The notes under the pieces were generated by a model. The model saw only the letters and a list, made by a program, of their open reading frames with translations, had not been told where the DNA came from and did no database searches. Position numbers and translations under genes: made by a program. Below are positions 1 to 9,157 of a stretch of 64,000 nt of DNA, in pieces (positions within the stretch are counted from its first letter, which is position 1; every line of letters starts with the position of its first letter). The stretch lies in the NCBI RefSeq assembly GCF_000378625.1, contig NZ_KB905162.1:248001-312000 (forward strand), given 5' to 3'. This DNA comes from Colwellia piezophila ATCC BAA-637. GTDB taxonomy: Bacteria; Pseudomonadota; Gammaproteobacteria; Enterobacterales; Alteromonadaceae.

Positions 1-80
1 GGTGGGCGAAAGTATTTGCCAAAAATAGCATCACTATTGATGACGACGATCCCTATGCTTATGGTTTTAGTGTTAAGTAG
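1..80 (+). CDS. C-terminal tail of an unidentified protein (partial)
   Basis: An open frame enters from the left edge and ends at a TAG at 78-80, giving 25 residues that end in DPYAYGFSVK. The tail is too short to assign a family. It lies 153 bp upstream of the aldehyde dehydrogenase on the same strand, so it may belong to the same catabolic group. Another frame stays open to 96, so even the reading frame is not certain. Confidence 0.35.
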   Translation, partial: WAKVFAKNSITIDDDDPYAYGFSVK

Positions 81-233
81 AATAACTAAAAAATAAATAA
101 GATAGAAATAACAACTAGATAACAAACAAATAAGAGGGTTTATTCTTATCTGCTTTGTTTAAATACAGATTATATCCAGTGTCTTTATTTGATGAAGGCG
201 CTGAGCAACATATGCAACATAAGTGAGTAAAAA

Positions 234-1766
234 ATGACAATAACAGGACAAAATTTAATTGCCGGCGAATGGTCAGGCAATACTCAAGGTGGTTTTAAAG
301 CCTTTAATGCGCAAACACATCGTGCTATTGATATTGAGTTTGCTGATGCAACAGAGCTTGAAGTAAACACGGCCATTGCACGTGCTAATGATGCTTTCAC
401 TTCTTATAGCCAGTTAAGTGCGACAAAACGTGCTGCTTTCCTTCGCGCTATTGGCGCTGAAATCCTTGCTTTAGGTGATGAACTTGTTGAAACAGCGTGT
501 GGTGAAACCGGTTTACCCGCTATGCGTATTCAAGGCGAGCGCGGCAGAACAATAGGCCAACTTGGTTTATTTGCTGACTTATTAGAGTCAGGTGAATATC
601 AAGGTGTTATAGAGCAAGCTAATAATGATCGCCAACCATTACCAAAACCAGATACCCGTTTAGGTTACTTACCTCTAGGTGTTGTTGGTGTATTTGCAGC
701 AAGTAACTTCCCACTAGCATTCTCTACTGCCGGTGGCGACACCGCCTCTGCTTTAGCGGCAGGTTGCCCGGTAGTAATGAAAGCACACGCGGCACATCCT
801 GCCACTGCTGAATTAGTTGCCAGAGCAATACTAAAAGCCATTGAAAGTTGTGACTTAGATCGCGGTGTTTTTTCACTTATCCAAGGTAAAAACTACGCCA
901 TAGCCACGCAAATTGTCACTCATCCTGCTGTTAAAGCGGTTGGTTTTACCGGCTCTGAACGTGTTGGTATGATTTTACAAGCGCAAATACATCAACGTGC
1001 AGAGCCGATTCCTTTTTATGGTGAGCTTGGTAGCATTAATCCACAATTTATTATGCCTGAAAAATTAGCTCGAGACGGTGCTGAAATAGCACAAGGCTTA
1101 GTGGCTTCATTAATGATGGGCCAAGGCCAATTTTGTACCAGCCCTGGCGTTTGGGTAGTCGTTGGCAGTGAAGACAGTGCTGATTATCAAACATTTATTA
1201 GTTCGGCAAGCGAAGCCTTAGCGCAGCAAGCTGCAGGCGTTATGTTAACGCCGGCAATGTGTGCTGGCTACAATAAGGCTGTCGAAGAGCGCAAGACACT
1301 TAACTGTGTGAGCTTATTAGCAACAGGTCAAATGGGAAATGAGCAAGAGTGTTCAGCCACGTTATTTGTTACCGACTTAGCTACCTTTGCTACTACGCCA
1401 TTGCTACAAGAAGAAGTATTTGGTTTTAGTGCTTTAGTTGTTCGCTGTGCAGACTTAACTGAAATGATGCAGTTGGTGAGCTTACTTAAAGGTAATTTAA
1501 CCGCAAGCATTCATGGCTTAGAAAATGACTTAAGCGCATCAAAAACGTTAAGTCTTAGCCTTGCCCATAAAGTGGGTCGTTTGATTTATAATCAAATGCC
1601 TACCGGTGTTGAAGTGTGCACCTCAATGAACCACGGTGGACCATTTCCAGCTTCCACTAACATCAGAACAACGTCAGTGGGCAGTGAAGCTATTACTCGC
1701 TTTAGACGACCTATCTGTTATCAAAATATGCCGACAGAGTTATTACCAAGCTTGTTAAAAAGCTAG
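234..1766 (+). CDS. aldehyde dehydrogenase, alpha-ketoglutarate-semialdehyde type
   Basis: A 510-aa member of the NAD(P)-dependent aldehyde dehydrogenase superfamily. The N-terminal pattern (TGQNLIAGEW, then AFNAQT) and overall length fit the 2,5-dioxopentanoate (alpha-ketoglutarate semialdehyde) dehydrogenase group, which makes 2-oxoglutarate at the end of the 4-hydroxyproline and sugar-acid pathways. The nucleophile is Cys301 in GQFCTSP, the general base is Glu264 in GELGS, and FTGSERVG is the cofactor-binding turn. Substrate is inferred from the family and from the neighbouring proline and hydroxyproline genes, not proven. The start has only a weak ribosome site. A strong terminator follows at 1780, so the gene is separated from the transporter downstream. 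Confidence 0.85.
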   Translation: MTITGQNLIAGEWSGNTQGGFKAFNAQTHRAIDIEFADATELEVNTAIARANDAFTSYSQLSATKRAAFLRAIGAEILALGDELVETACGETGLPAMRIQGERGRTIGQLGLFADLLESGEYQGVIEQANNDRQPLPKPDTRLGYLPLGVVGVFAASNFPLAFSTAGGDTASALAAGCPVVMKAHAAHPATAELVARAILKAIESCDLDRGVFSLIQGKNYAIATQIVTHPAVKAVGFTGSERVGMILQAQIHQRAEPIPFYGELGSINPQFIMPEKLARDGAEIAQGLVASLMMGQGQFCTSPGVWVVVGSEDSADYQTFISSASEALAQQAAGVMLTPAMCAGYNKAVEERKTLNCVSLLATGQMGNEQECSATLFVTDLATFATTPLLQEEVFGFSALVVRCADLTEMMQLVSLLKGNLTASIHGLENDLSASKTLSLSLAHKVGRLIYNQMPTGVEVCTSMNHGGPFPASTNIRTTSVGSEAITRFRRPICYQNMPTELLPSLLKS

Positions 1767-1779
1767 GAAAATTAAATGA

Positions 1780-1813
1780 AGCCAAATGCACGTCGTGTAT
1801 TTGGCTTTTTTTT
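1780..1813 (+). terminator. Rho-independent terminator after the aldehyde dehydrogenase
   Basis: Perfect 8-bp stem AGCCAAAT / ATTTGGCT with an 11-nt loop followed by a run of about ten T residues, 13 bp past the stop codon. Confidence 0.9.
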
Positions 1814-1900
1814 TACGCATAGATTGATGACATTAAGCGAAAGATATTTTCTAAAAAATACAGCCTAAAAATAATAATAAAACCACCGGTGGATAAGATC

Positions 1901-3745
1901 ATGAGCCTAACCAAACGAAGTCCTTTTCAACAAGCCTTTTATGTTGCCAATACCATGGAAATTTTTGAGCGACTTGCTTGGTATGGCATGTACACCTTGC
2001 TTGCCAGTTATATTATGACGCCTACCACACAAGGTGGTTTAGGTTTAGGTAATACGGAACGTGGTTTAATTATGGGGGTGGTACCGTTTTTCCTTTATCT
2101 TTTCCCTGTTGTTTCTGGCGCACTGGCCGACCGGTTTGGTTATCGAAAAATGTTTCTACTGTCTTTTACTTTGATGGCGCCCAGTTATTACTTTTTAGGC
2201 TATGCCAAAGACTTAGGCAGCTTTATGAGTATATTTATGCTGATAGCGCTAGGTGCTGGCATATTTAAACCGGTAGTCACGGCAACCATTAGCCGAACAA
2301 CCGATGATACTAACCGTGGTTTAGGTTTTGGCATCTTTTATATGATGGTCAATATAGGCGGCTTTTTAGGTCCGCTATTAGCACCTATTATCCAAAAGCA
2401 TTATGGCTGGGAGTGGGTTTTCATTTTTGCAGCTCTTTGGATATCGGTGAATTTTATTCCAGCGTTGTTTTTTTATAAAGAGCCCGAGCGCCATGGGGAA
2501 AATAAAACCCTCAGACAAGTCTTCCACGAAATGCAGCAAGTGTTGGGTAATTTTCGCCTGGCCTTATTAGTTGTACCCTTGTTAGTTTTACTCGTCGCTT
2601 TCTATGCCGGTTTTATTGGTGCGCAAAGTACCTTGATAAGTCTTGGGGTACTGGTGAGTAGTGCTGTTATTTGGGATATTGCTGTGGCGAAACACAGCGG
2701 TAGAATAAGCAGCGGTACTCCTGGTAATGACGTGCTAGCACCAGGACTATCGACACCAATTACCTTGCCATGGTATTTACAAAAAATGCGTATTGGTAAT
2801 AAACCTTTCATGATTTATTTACTGATATTGACAGGTTTCTGGACCGTTTATATGCAAATTTTCGTTACCTTACCGGTATACATTAGAGATTTTGTTGATA
2901 GTTCAGATCTAGTTTCACTACTACATACGGTAAGTCCTTGGTTACATGATATTTTAACCTCAGTTAATATTGATACCCTTTCAGGTGAAATATTACGATT
3001 AGCTGATCTTTATCGAGATGTCGATATTGGTCAAGCACCTGCGGCATTAAAAGAAGTAATGCGCACCTTATCGGCACTTGATGTACGTATTCCTGCACAA
3101 GATATTATCCATAGTTTCTCTCAGCTAAATCAGCTAACAGGCACCAGTGCACAAGTATTGACTAAAGACATTGCTGAGCAATGGTCGGCTCAATATCGTC
3201 AAATGAATCCGGCAACTATTTTAAGTATTGATTTTTTAATGATCATTATCTTTCAAATTAGTATCAGCCACCTGGTCGATAAGTTTAAAGCCTTACCTGC
3301 CTTGATTGTCGGTACCGCTATTTTATCGCTATCTATGCTAATGCAAGGCTTCGCTCATGGCGTGATTTTTGGCGGTTTGTTTGTAAGTTGCGCTGTGGTG
3401 GTTTTCGCTGTGGGTGAAATGATTTCAGCACCGAAAAGCCAAGAATATGTGGCAAGTTTTGCTCCGAAAGATAAAGCCGCCATGTTTATGGGTTATTACT
3501 TTGTTTCTATGGCGTTAGGCAATTTATTTGCCGGTTTACTGTCGGGTTGGTTATATGGCTACTTTGCCACACACCTTGCACGCCCTGAAATCATGTGGGC
3601 GATTATTGCGGGTTTAGGTTTCGCAACCTGTATCGGCTTTTATTTATTTAATAAACACTTTATCGGCGATATTAAGAAACAGCAGTTAGCACTAAAGCAA
3701 GCCTCAGCAGCGCAATCAGCAGAGCCACCAATAACGGCAGGTTAG
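1901..3745 (+). CDS. POT/PTR2-type proton-dependent oligopeptide transporter (MFS)
   Basis: A 614-aa multi-pass inner-membrane protein. The N-terminal half has the MFS/POT layout: ERLAWYGMY in helix 1, a GALADRFGYRK loop between helices 2 and 3, then FYMMVNIGGFLGPL in helix 5. It probably imports di- or tripeptides with protons. The ATG at 1901 is preferred over an in-frame GTG at 1889 because GGTGG sits about 8 bases before it. A long, less hydrophobic insert (about residues 335-445) interrupts the C-terminal half and is unusual for the family. Context (peptidases, hydroxyproline enzymes) suggests proline-rich peptides as cargo; this is inference. Confidence 0.8.
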   Translation: MSLTKRSPFQQAFYVANTMEIFERLAWYGMYTLLASYIMTPTTQGGLGLGNTERGLIMGVVPFFLYLFPVVSGALADRFGYRKMFLLSFTLMAPSYYFLGYAKDLGSFMSIFMLIALGAGIFKPVVTATISRTTDDTNRGLGFGIFYMMVNIGGFLGPLLAPIIQKHYGWEWVFIFAALWISVNFIPALFFYKEPERHGENKTLRQVFHEMQQVLGNFRLALLVVPLLVLLVAFYAGFIGAQSTLISLGVLVSSAVIWDIAVAKHSGRISSGTPGNDVLAPGLSTPITLPWYLQKMRIGNKPFMIYLLILTGFWTVYMQIFVTLPVYIRDFVDSSDLVSLLHTVSPWLHDILTSVNIDTLSGEILRLADLYRDVDIGQAPAALKEVMRTLSALDVRIPAQDIIHSFSQLNQLTGTSAQVLTKDIAEQWSAQYRQMNPATILSIDFLMIIIFQISISHLVDKFKALPALIVGTAILSLSMLMQGFAHGVIFGGLFVSCAVVVFAVGEMISAPKSQEYVASFAPKDKAAMFMGYYFVSMALGNLFAGLLSGWLYGYFATHLARPEIMWAIIAGLGFATCIGFYLFNKHFIGDIKKQQLALKQASAAQSAEPPITAG

Positions 3746-3855
3746 GGTATTAGCGACAAGGCGCTGTGAATTTCGATAGGTTAACAGCTGCCAGTAAAAG
3801 TAGGGTAGTTATTGTTAACTGTTAATTGTTCAGTAGTAAGTAAAAGAGAAATAAA

Positions 3856-4935
3856 ATGACGATGAATATAGATAAAGCCGCTGAAAAATTTGAGCAGTGG
3901 CAACCTAAAGAAGCGCAAGAAAGCTTTTTAACCATTAACACTATTGAGTGCCATACCGGCGGTGAGCCGCTACGCATTATCACCAGTGGTTTTCCCGCCC
4001 TTAAAGGCGAAACAATTTTAGCTAAAGTAGCCGAGTGCAAAAAAAATCATGATGACCTTCGCCGCGCATTAATGTTTGAACCACGTGGTCATGCCGATAT
4101 GTATGGTGCAATTATTACTGACGCTGAACGTACAGACAGCCATTTTGGCGCAATATTTATTCATAACGAAGGGTATAGCACCATGTGTGGTCATGCGGTT
4201 ATTGCCTTAACAAAATGTGCGGTTGAGTCAGGTGTGGTTGCCCGAACAGGTGATCTAACTAAAGTTGTGATAGATGTGCCGTGTGGCCAAATTCACGCGT
4301 TGGCATACAGCGAAGCCGATGTAGTAAAGCAGGTTAGCTTTAAATGTGTGCCTTCATTTGTTTATGCTAAAGAGCAACAAATTCAAGTGGATGGTATAGG
4401 CACTGTTGAGTTTGATATCGCTTATGGAGGCGCTTTTTATGCTTACGTACAAGCATCATCGCTGGGTTTGTCATTAGTGCCCGAGCAGCACGACAAATTG
4501 ATTGATTATGGCCGTAAAATTAAACAAGCCATCATCGATTCGACCAGGCCAGAGCTGACTATTACCCATCCCACCACCTCAGATTTGAGCTTTTTATATG
4601 GGGTGGTTTTTATTGATGATTCGCCCAATAAAGCGGTTCATTCGCGTAATGTTTGTATCTTTGCTGATGGCGAACTAGACCGAAGCCCTACGGGAAGTGG
4701 TGTTAGTGGCCGTATTGCCTTACATCATGCAAAAGGGCAAATAGCCTTGAATGAAGCGATCACTATTGAGAGTATTTTAGCCAGTCCATTTAGTGTTAGC
4801 GCCGTAGATACGCTCAATTTTTTCGGCTTTGATGCGGTTATTCCACAAGTTACTGGCGATGCTTATATTTGCGGTAAAGGTGAGTGGCTGATTAACAGCG
4901 ATGACCCATTAAAGTATGGTTTTTTATTAAGATAA
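3856..4935 (+). CDS. trans-3-hydroxy-L-proline dehydratase (proline racemase superfamily)
   Basis: A 359-aa protein of the proline racemase fold. Racemases and 4-hydroxyproline epimerases use two cysteines; here the first is Cys111 in STMCGHA and the second position is Thr279 in DRSPTGSG. The Cys/Thr pair is the signature of trans-3-hydroxy-L-proline dehydratase (EC 4.2.1.77), which gives delta1-pyrroline-2-carboxylate. The product is the substrate of the reductase encoded at 6253, supporting the call. Start ATG 3856 is preceded by AAGAGAA. Cytosolic; no signal peptide. About 20 extra residues precede the conserved ECHTGGEP motif. Confidence 0.85.
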   Translation: MTMNIDKAAEKFEQWQPKEAQESFLTINTIECHTGGEPLRIITSGFPALKGETILAKVAECKKNHDDLRRALMFEPRGHADMYGAIITDAERTDSHFGAIFIHNEGYSTMCGHAVIALTKCAVESGVVARTGDLTKVVIDVPCGQIHALAYSEADVVKQVSFKCVPSFVYAKEQQIQVDGIGTVEFDIAYGGAFYAYVQASSLGLSLVPEQHDKLIDYGRKIKQAIIDSTRPELTITHPTTSDLSFLYGVVFIDDSPNKAVHSRNVCIFADGELDRSPTGSGVSGRIALHHAKGQIALNEAITIESILASPFSVSAVDTLNFFGFDAVIPQVTGDAYICGKGEWLINSDDPLKYGFLLR

Positions 4936-5008
4936 CAGCACGTTAACAAGCGATTATTCAACTGAGCATAAATAATAAAATTTATATTCTAAATTTTTGA
5001 GGAGTATT

Positions 5009-6160
5009 ATGAATTTAACTAAGTCAATAGGTACGTCAATAGGTACGTCAATAGGTACATCATTAGGAAAATTACGCGATAAAGTACTGAACAAACCTTT
5101 CAGTGCCATGCTGATCTTCAGTGATATTAACATTAGCTACCTATCCACTTTTACCGGTCATGCAGCAACAATAATATTAACCAGTAAAGCGAATTATCTC
5201 TTAACAGATTACCGTTATTTCGAGCAAGCTAAAGTACAAGCAAGTCATTTTACGGTAATTTGTCGAGATAGAGCCAATCAAAGTTTAGCTTCGCTCATTG
5301 AAGATCTGTTATTCCAAGATGATTGTCAGGAGCTCTTTTTTGAGAGTGAACATATTAGCGTAATGTTATGGCAACAAATTCATCAGCAGGTTAGCCAACT
5401 AACTAAGCTGAGAAAAATAGAGCCGGTAAGTGGTGCGGTTGAAGCACTGCGTTTTATTAAGTCAACTACTGAAATTGCTTTCATGGAACAAGCCGCCAAA
5501 ATTGCGGATACGGCGTTAGCGACCATGCTTAACTCTGTTAAAGCGGGCGTTACTGAACGAGAGTTAGCGATTGAACTCGATTACCAAATGGCGCTACTGG
5601 GCTCAGAAGAAGTGTCTTTTGCCACTATTTTATTGTTTGGTGAACGTAGTGCTTTACCCCATGGTATTCCAGGAGACCGGCAATTAACACTGGGCGATAT
5701 TATCTTAATTGATTTTGGCGCCGTGGTTAATGGCTACCACTCGGATATGACGCGTACTTTTGTATTTGGTCAAGCAAGTGCTGAACAAAAACATGTTTAT
5801 CAACTGGTGCAATCCGCTCAACAAGCGGCCATTGATGAAGTTAAAGAAGGGGTGTTAGCGAGTCATTTATATCAACAATCTGCCAATATATTACTTAACA
5901 GCGAGTATAAAAAATATGCCGGTGAGGGCTTAGGTCATGGTGTTGGGCTAGTTTTACATGAACAACCGTTTATTGGACCAGATTGCCATATCCGCCTTGA
6001 AAAGGGGTGTGTTTTCACTATCGAGCCAGGTATTTACATTCCAGGTTGGGGTGGCGTGCGCATTGAAGATGATGTGGTACTAACGGATGACGGTTTAAAA
6101 ATCCTCACTAAATCACCCAAAGGTTTAATTGAACTGTCAGCGGCTAAGTCATATACCTAG
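5009..6160 (+). CDS. M24B family metallopeptidase (Xaa-Pro dipeptidase/aminopeptidase P-like)
   Basis: A 383-aa pita-bread-fold peptidase. The C-terminal catalytic half shows the dinuclear metal ligands in order: DFGAVVNGYHSDMTR (two Asp), GLGHGVGLVLHE (His), FTIEPG (Glu) and GVRIEDD (Glu). Such enzymes cleave peptides at Xaa-Pro bonds. The start is ATG 5009 with TGAGGAG directly upstream; an in-frame TTG at 4997 overlaps that site and is rejected. The N-terminus carries SIGT repeated three times, encoded by a 12-bp tandem repeat (5024-5059). It lies between the dehydratase and the reductase on the same strand, consistent with an operon for hydroxyproline peptides. Confidence 0.85.
   Translation: MNLTKSIGTSIGTSIGTSLGKLRDKVLNKPFSAMLIFSDINISYLSTFTGHAATIILTSKANYLLTDYRYFEQAKVQASHFTVICRDRANQSLASLIEDLLFQDDCQELFFESEHISVMLWQQIHQQVSQLTKLRKIEPVSGAVEALRFIKSTTEIAFMEQAAKIADTALATMLNSVKAGVTERELAIELDYQMALLGSEEVSFATILLFGERSALPHGIPGDRQLTLGDIILIDFGAVVNGYHSDMTRTFVFGQASAEQKHVYQLVQSAQQAAIDEVKEGVLASHLYQQSANILLNSEYKKYAGEGLGHGVGLVLHEQPFIGPDCHIRLEKGCVFTIEPGIYIPGWGGVRIEDDVVLTDDGLKILTKSPKGLIELSAAKSYT
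5024..5071 (+). repeat. 12-bp tandem repeat in the M24 peptidase 5' end
   Basis: Three near-perfect copies of TCAATAGGTACG (5024-5059) followed by a diverged fourth unit. The unit is a multiple of three, so copy-number change would add or remove the tetrapeptide SIGT without a frameshift. Confidence 0.85.
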
Positions 6161-6252
6161 CCTTATTCCGAACTTACCTCGCTAAGTTATAGAGTTATGT
6201 TACAGCGCTAAGTTAAATAGCCAAGTGAACCCGTTATAAATAAGAGAATAAC

Positions 6253-7203
6253 ATGAAGATTATTAGTGCAGAGCAAGTTCATCAACACCTTAATTTTGAA
6301 GCGTTAATCCCGTTACTAAAGCAGAGTTTTAGTCGTGCCTTTAGTATGCCACAGCGCCAAGTGCTTGCACTTGCGCCAGAGCAAAGGGATAATCATGATG
6401 CCTTTGCTTTATTACCCTCATGGAATGAAGACGTGATTGGTAATAAAATGTTCACCTATTTTCCAAATAATGCTGAGCAATATGAATTACCCGGTTTGTT
6501 TTCTAAAATCATGTTATTCAAACGCCAAACAGGTGAGCCGCTAGCGCTTGTTGATGGCACGAGTGTGACTTATTGGCGCACCGCGGCAATTTCTGCCTTA
6601 GCAAGTCAATTGCTCTCAAGAGAGAACAGTCGTCATTTAATGTTATTTGGTACTGGCAATTTAGCGAGTTATTTAATCAAAGCGCATTTGAGTGTTCGTG
6701 AACTTAAAAAGGTAACCTTATGGGGACGCAATAGTGCCAAAGTGAATGACTTACTTGGCGAATTTAGTTCGCTCTATCCCAACGTTACTTTTAACGCCAG
6801 TGTTGATGTTAATGCTGAAGTTGCTAATGCCGATATTATTTGCTGTGCAACAGGCGCTAAAATACCATTATTTGACGGTAACATTGTTAGTGCCGGCACG
6901 CATATTGATTGTTTAGGTAATCACATGAAAGATGCCAGGGAGTGCGACACGACTACCGTAACCCGTGCACGCGTATTTGTTGATAGCTTAACCAATACCT
7001 TAAACGAAGCGGGTGAGTTATTGATACCTATAGCCGAAGGCGCTTTTAGTAAAGAAGATATTATCGGCGAGTTAGCGGATATGTGTAAAAGACCAGCATT
7101 GCTACGTCAATCAGCTGATGAAATAACATTATTTAAATCGGTAGGCACCGCGATAAGTGACTTAGTAGCTGCTTATCAAGTAGTGCAAAAAGTAACTGAA
7201 TAA
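6253..7203 (+). CDS. delta1-pyrroline-2-carboxylate reductase (ornithine cyclodeaminase/mu-crystallin family)
   Basis: A 316-aa Rossmann-fold protein of the ornithine cyclodeaminase/mu-crystallin family. NAD(P) binding is visible in MLFGTGNLASYLIKAHL and the following VTLWGRN strand; FVDSLTNTLNEAGEL and KSVGTAISDLVAA are typical C-terminal family motifs. True cyclodeaminases, alanine dehydrogenases and ketimine reductases share this fold, so family membership alone does not fix the substrate. Linkage to a Cys/Thr trans-3-hydroxyproline dehydratase makes reduction of delta1-pyrroline-2-carboxylate to L-proline the best call. A terminator follows directly. Confidence 0.85.
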   Translation: MKIISAEQVHQHLNFEALIPLLKQSFSRAFSMPQRQVLALAPEQRDNHDAFALLPSWNEDVIGNKMFTYFPNNAEQYELPGLFSKIMLFKRQTGEPLALVDGTSVTYWRTAAISALASQLLSRENSRHLMLFGTGNLASYLIKAHLSVRELKKVTLWGRNSAKVNDLLGEFSSLYPNVTFNASVDVNAEVANADIICCATGAKIPLFDGNIVSAGTHIDCLGNHMKDARECDTTTVTRARVFVDSLTNTLNEAGELLIPIAEGAFSKEDIIGELADMCKRPALLRQSADEITLFKSVGTAISDLVAAYQVVQKVTE

Positions 7204-7221
7204 ATCAACTATTTCATTATG

Positions 7222-7260
7222 AAAAAGGCGCTACCTTGATTCGAGGTAGCGCCTTTTTTT
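7222..7260 (+). terminator. Rho-independent terminator after the reductase
   Basis: GGCGCTACCT pairs with AGGTAGCGCC around a 7-nt loop, flanked by an A run and followed by seven T residues. It closes the dehydratase-peptidase-reductase group. Confidence 0.92.
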
Positions 7261-7499
7261 CATCAGTGATTTATGCTGCTTTCATCCAATACTTTGTGTA
7301 TTTATTATAGTTACCATGCAGGCAATTGTAGCATTCATAGTATTTGATTATAATTATCAAACAATGTAATTAAAACATAATATTAACAATAATTTTACAT
7401 TGATGATTGAGTAAGCTTGTTGTTAGAATAGAATCTTATAAAAACAATAAATTGATCCCCTGCGCTGTTTTAATTGTTTCCAAAGGATGAGAAGTATAT

Positions 7500-8516
7500 A
7501 TGGTTAATCAACATGACGTACAATATGCGACTGAATTAAGTGAGCGCGTTTTAGCTTTTCTTACCAACCATAATATTGCACCATCACCAATAAATTATTC
7601 TGTTATATATATCTATTATAGCAATCAAAATAAAGCGTTAAAGGCAGAAATCGCTAAGCAAATGAGTGATAAAAAGTCGGTTGATGGCGTTTTTCTTGAA
7701 CACTTATTTAATCGCTATATTTCAAATAACGAAAAGGTTGAGCAAGCCATACTCATTCCTTTTGAAAGTACTTTGAAAAAAACGCTTTATCAGATTAATG
7801 CTCAAGTGGTTAACGAAAAAGAAACCGCTAAAAATTTAGACTTAGCTGATAAAGCATTAGCAAAAATGGACGACCATAAGTCACTTCATAAAGTCGTTAA
7901 CTTTTTGTTGAGCTCAATCCATACATCTAAGAGTCAACGTAAATCGTTAACAGATGAGTTAACAAAAACCTCAGAAGAAGTGAGTTTGCTTAGAACGCAA
8001 TTAGCAACATCAAAACAAGAAGCCATAATTGATGCTTTAACAGGTTTATTCAATCGAAGGGGGTGTGAAAACATGTTAAAAGATTTCGATACCACACAGT
8101 TACACTCTTCAATCATTATTGATATTGATCACTTTAAAGCAGTTAATGATAATTTTGGTCATTCGATTGGTGATAAAGTCATTCAAAAAATTGCGTCTAT
8201 TATTAAAAAGCATATTGGATTAGAAGATATCCCGGTAAGGTATGGCGGTGAAGAGTTTGTCGTAGTGATCAAGAACAAATCACAGGAAAATGCACATTTT
8301 ATTGCAGAAAAAATTCGCACTTCTGTAGAAGAACTAAAACTCATTCAACGACAATCTAATACCCATTTACCACCTATGTCAGTTTCAATAGGCATTGCTG
8401 AACTGGAAGAAAGTGACGATTGGCCATCATTATTTGAACGAGCCGATAAAGCATTATATCAAGCAAAAAATTCTGGCCGTAATCGTTGTGTTATAGCTGA
8501 GCCAGTCGCAGCCTGA
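7500..8516 (+). CDS. GGDEF diguanylate cyclase
   Basis: A 338-aa cytosolic protein. Residues about 1-160 are helical with coiled-coil character and match no sensory domain I recognise. Residues about 177-335 form a GGDEF domain: DALTGLFNRRG at its start, DIDHFKAVNDNFGH for metal and GTP binding, active-site GGEEF, and ADKALYQAKNSGRNR at the end. It should make cyclic di-GMP from two GTP. The RxxD inhibitory site expected five residues before GGEEF is absent (GLED occurs there), so product inhibition by that route is unlikely. It stands alone between terminators and a gene-poor stretch. Start ATG 7500 follows AAGGATGAG. Confidence 0.9.
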   Translation: MVNQHDVQYATELSERVLAFLTNHNIAPSPINYSVIYIYYSNQNKALKAEIAKQMSDKKSVDGVFLEHLFNRYISNNEKVEQAILIPFESTLKKTLYQINAQVVNEKETAKNLDLADKALAKMDDHKSLHKVVNFLLSSIHTSKSQRKSLTDELTKTSEEVSLLRTQLATSKQEAIIDALTGLFNRRGCENMLKDFDTTQLHSSIIIDIDHFKAVNDNFGHSIGDKVIQKIASIIKKHIGLEDIPVRYGGEEFVVVIKNKSQENAHFIAEKIRTSVEELKLIQRQSNTHLPPMSVSIGIAELEESDDWPSLFERADKALYQAKNSGRNRCVIAEPVAA

Positions 8517-8739
8517 ATTTAGCTAAGGTGGCCCCTGCTATTAAATATAAAATCACTATTTGGTGTTAAAATAAGCTCAGATTTTTCTTATAAAAAAACG
8601 TCACTCTCTCAAATATTTATCTCTGCTTAGGTTTCCACAGTGTCCTTAATTTTGTCTAATTTTAGCTAATATTTTTAGTTGGCTTTGTGGTATTAGTGAG
8701 CATTGAATAAACGGGGCTAGGGCCTATTTAAAATGATTT

Positions 8740-8825
8740 GTCGCGGTGGCGACGACACACAAACAAGAGAAGGGGCTAAACGCACTGCACCTAAGTTAAG
8801 CCCTTTGGAATCCCTGGCGCTGCTA
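8740..8825 (+). repeat. degenerate GC-rich element, copy 1
   Basis: Begins GTCGCGGTGGCGACGACACA and ends with CCCTTTGGAATCCCTGGCGC. The same two blocks, with substitutions, appear in inverted orientation at 9018-9100. Likely a relic of a mobile or repetitive element; family not known to me. Confidence 0.5.
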
Positions 8826-9017
8826 CATAAAACGTAATCCTACATTCAGCATAATACTTTCGACGTAACAGCAATGAAGACACATTAGGACACTATGCTC
8901 AGGAGCTTATTGTATTGATGGCGAGGACTGCCGTTGTTCAGGGATGACTTATACCACGAACTTAGTGGCAGCAGTTGCGGTTTACGCTAGTTGAAATTGA
9001 AAGTTAAATGTTGTGCT

Positions 9018-9100
9018 GAGTAGGGCGTCGCAGGGGTTCCAAGGGGAGGCTCGGCGGTACGTCGTCACTGGGTGTATGTGTGTGGTCGCCACCCCGACGC
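9018..9100 (-). repeat. degenerate GC-rich element, copy 2 (inverted)
   Basis: Read on the minus strand it starts GTCGGGGTGGCGACCACACA and later has CCCCTTGGAACCCCTGCGAC, matching the two blocks of the copy at 8740. The middle section differs in sequence and length. Confidence 0.5.
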
Positions 9101-9157
9101 CAAGCAGGAAAAACAAACTCCAAGCCTAGCGGTTTCAGATATGAAAAAAGTAAAGTA

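Larger units (their letters stand above)
8517..9157. other. 641-bp gap with decayed sequence
   Basis: No convincing gene. The stretch contains two diverged, oppositely oriented copies of a GC-rich element (8740-8825 and 9018-9100). Composition of the second is far richer in GC than its surroundings. Short open frames here have no ribosome sites or recognisable domains. Confidence 0.6.

Noticed and set aside
3856-4935. Proline racemase or 4-hydroxyproline 2-epimerase
   Set aside because: The second catalytic cysteine is replaced by Thr279, which fits the dehydratase subgroup instead.
8820-8890. Possible outer-membrane-protein tail on the minus strand (ends VGLRFM)
   Set aside because: Only about a dozen residues look barrel-like, with stops in all frames upstream; too little to call a pseudogene.
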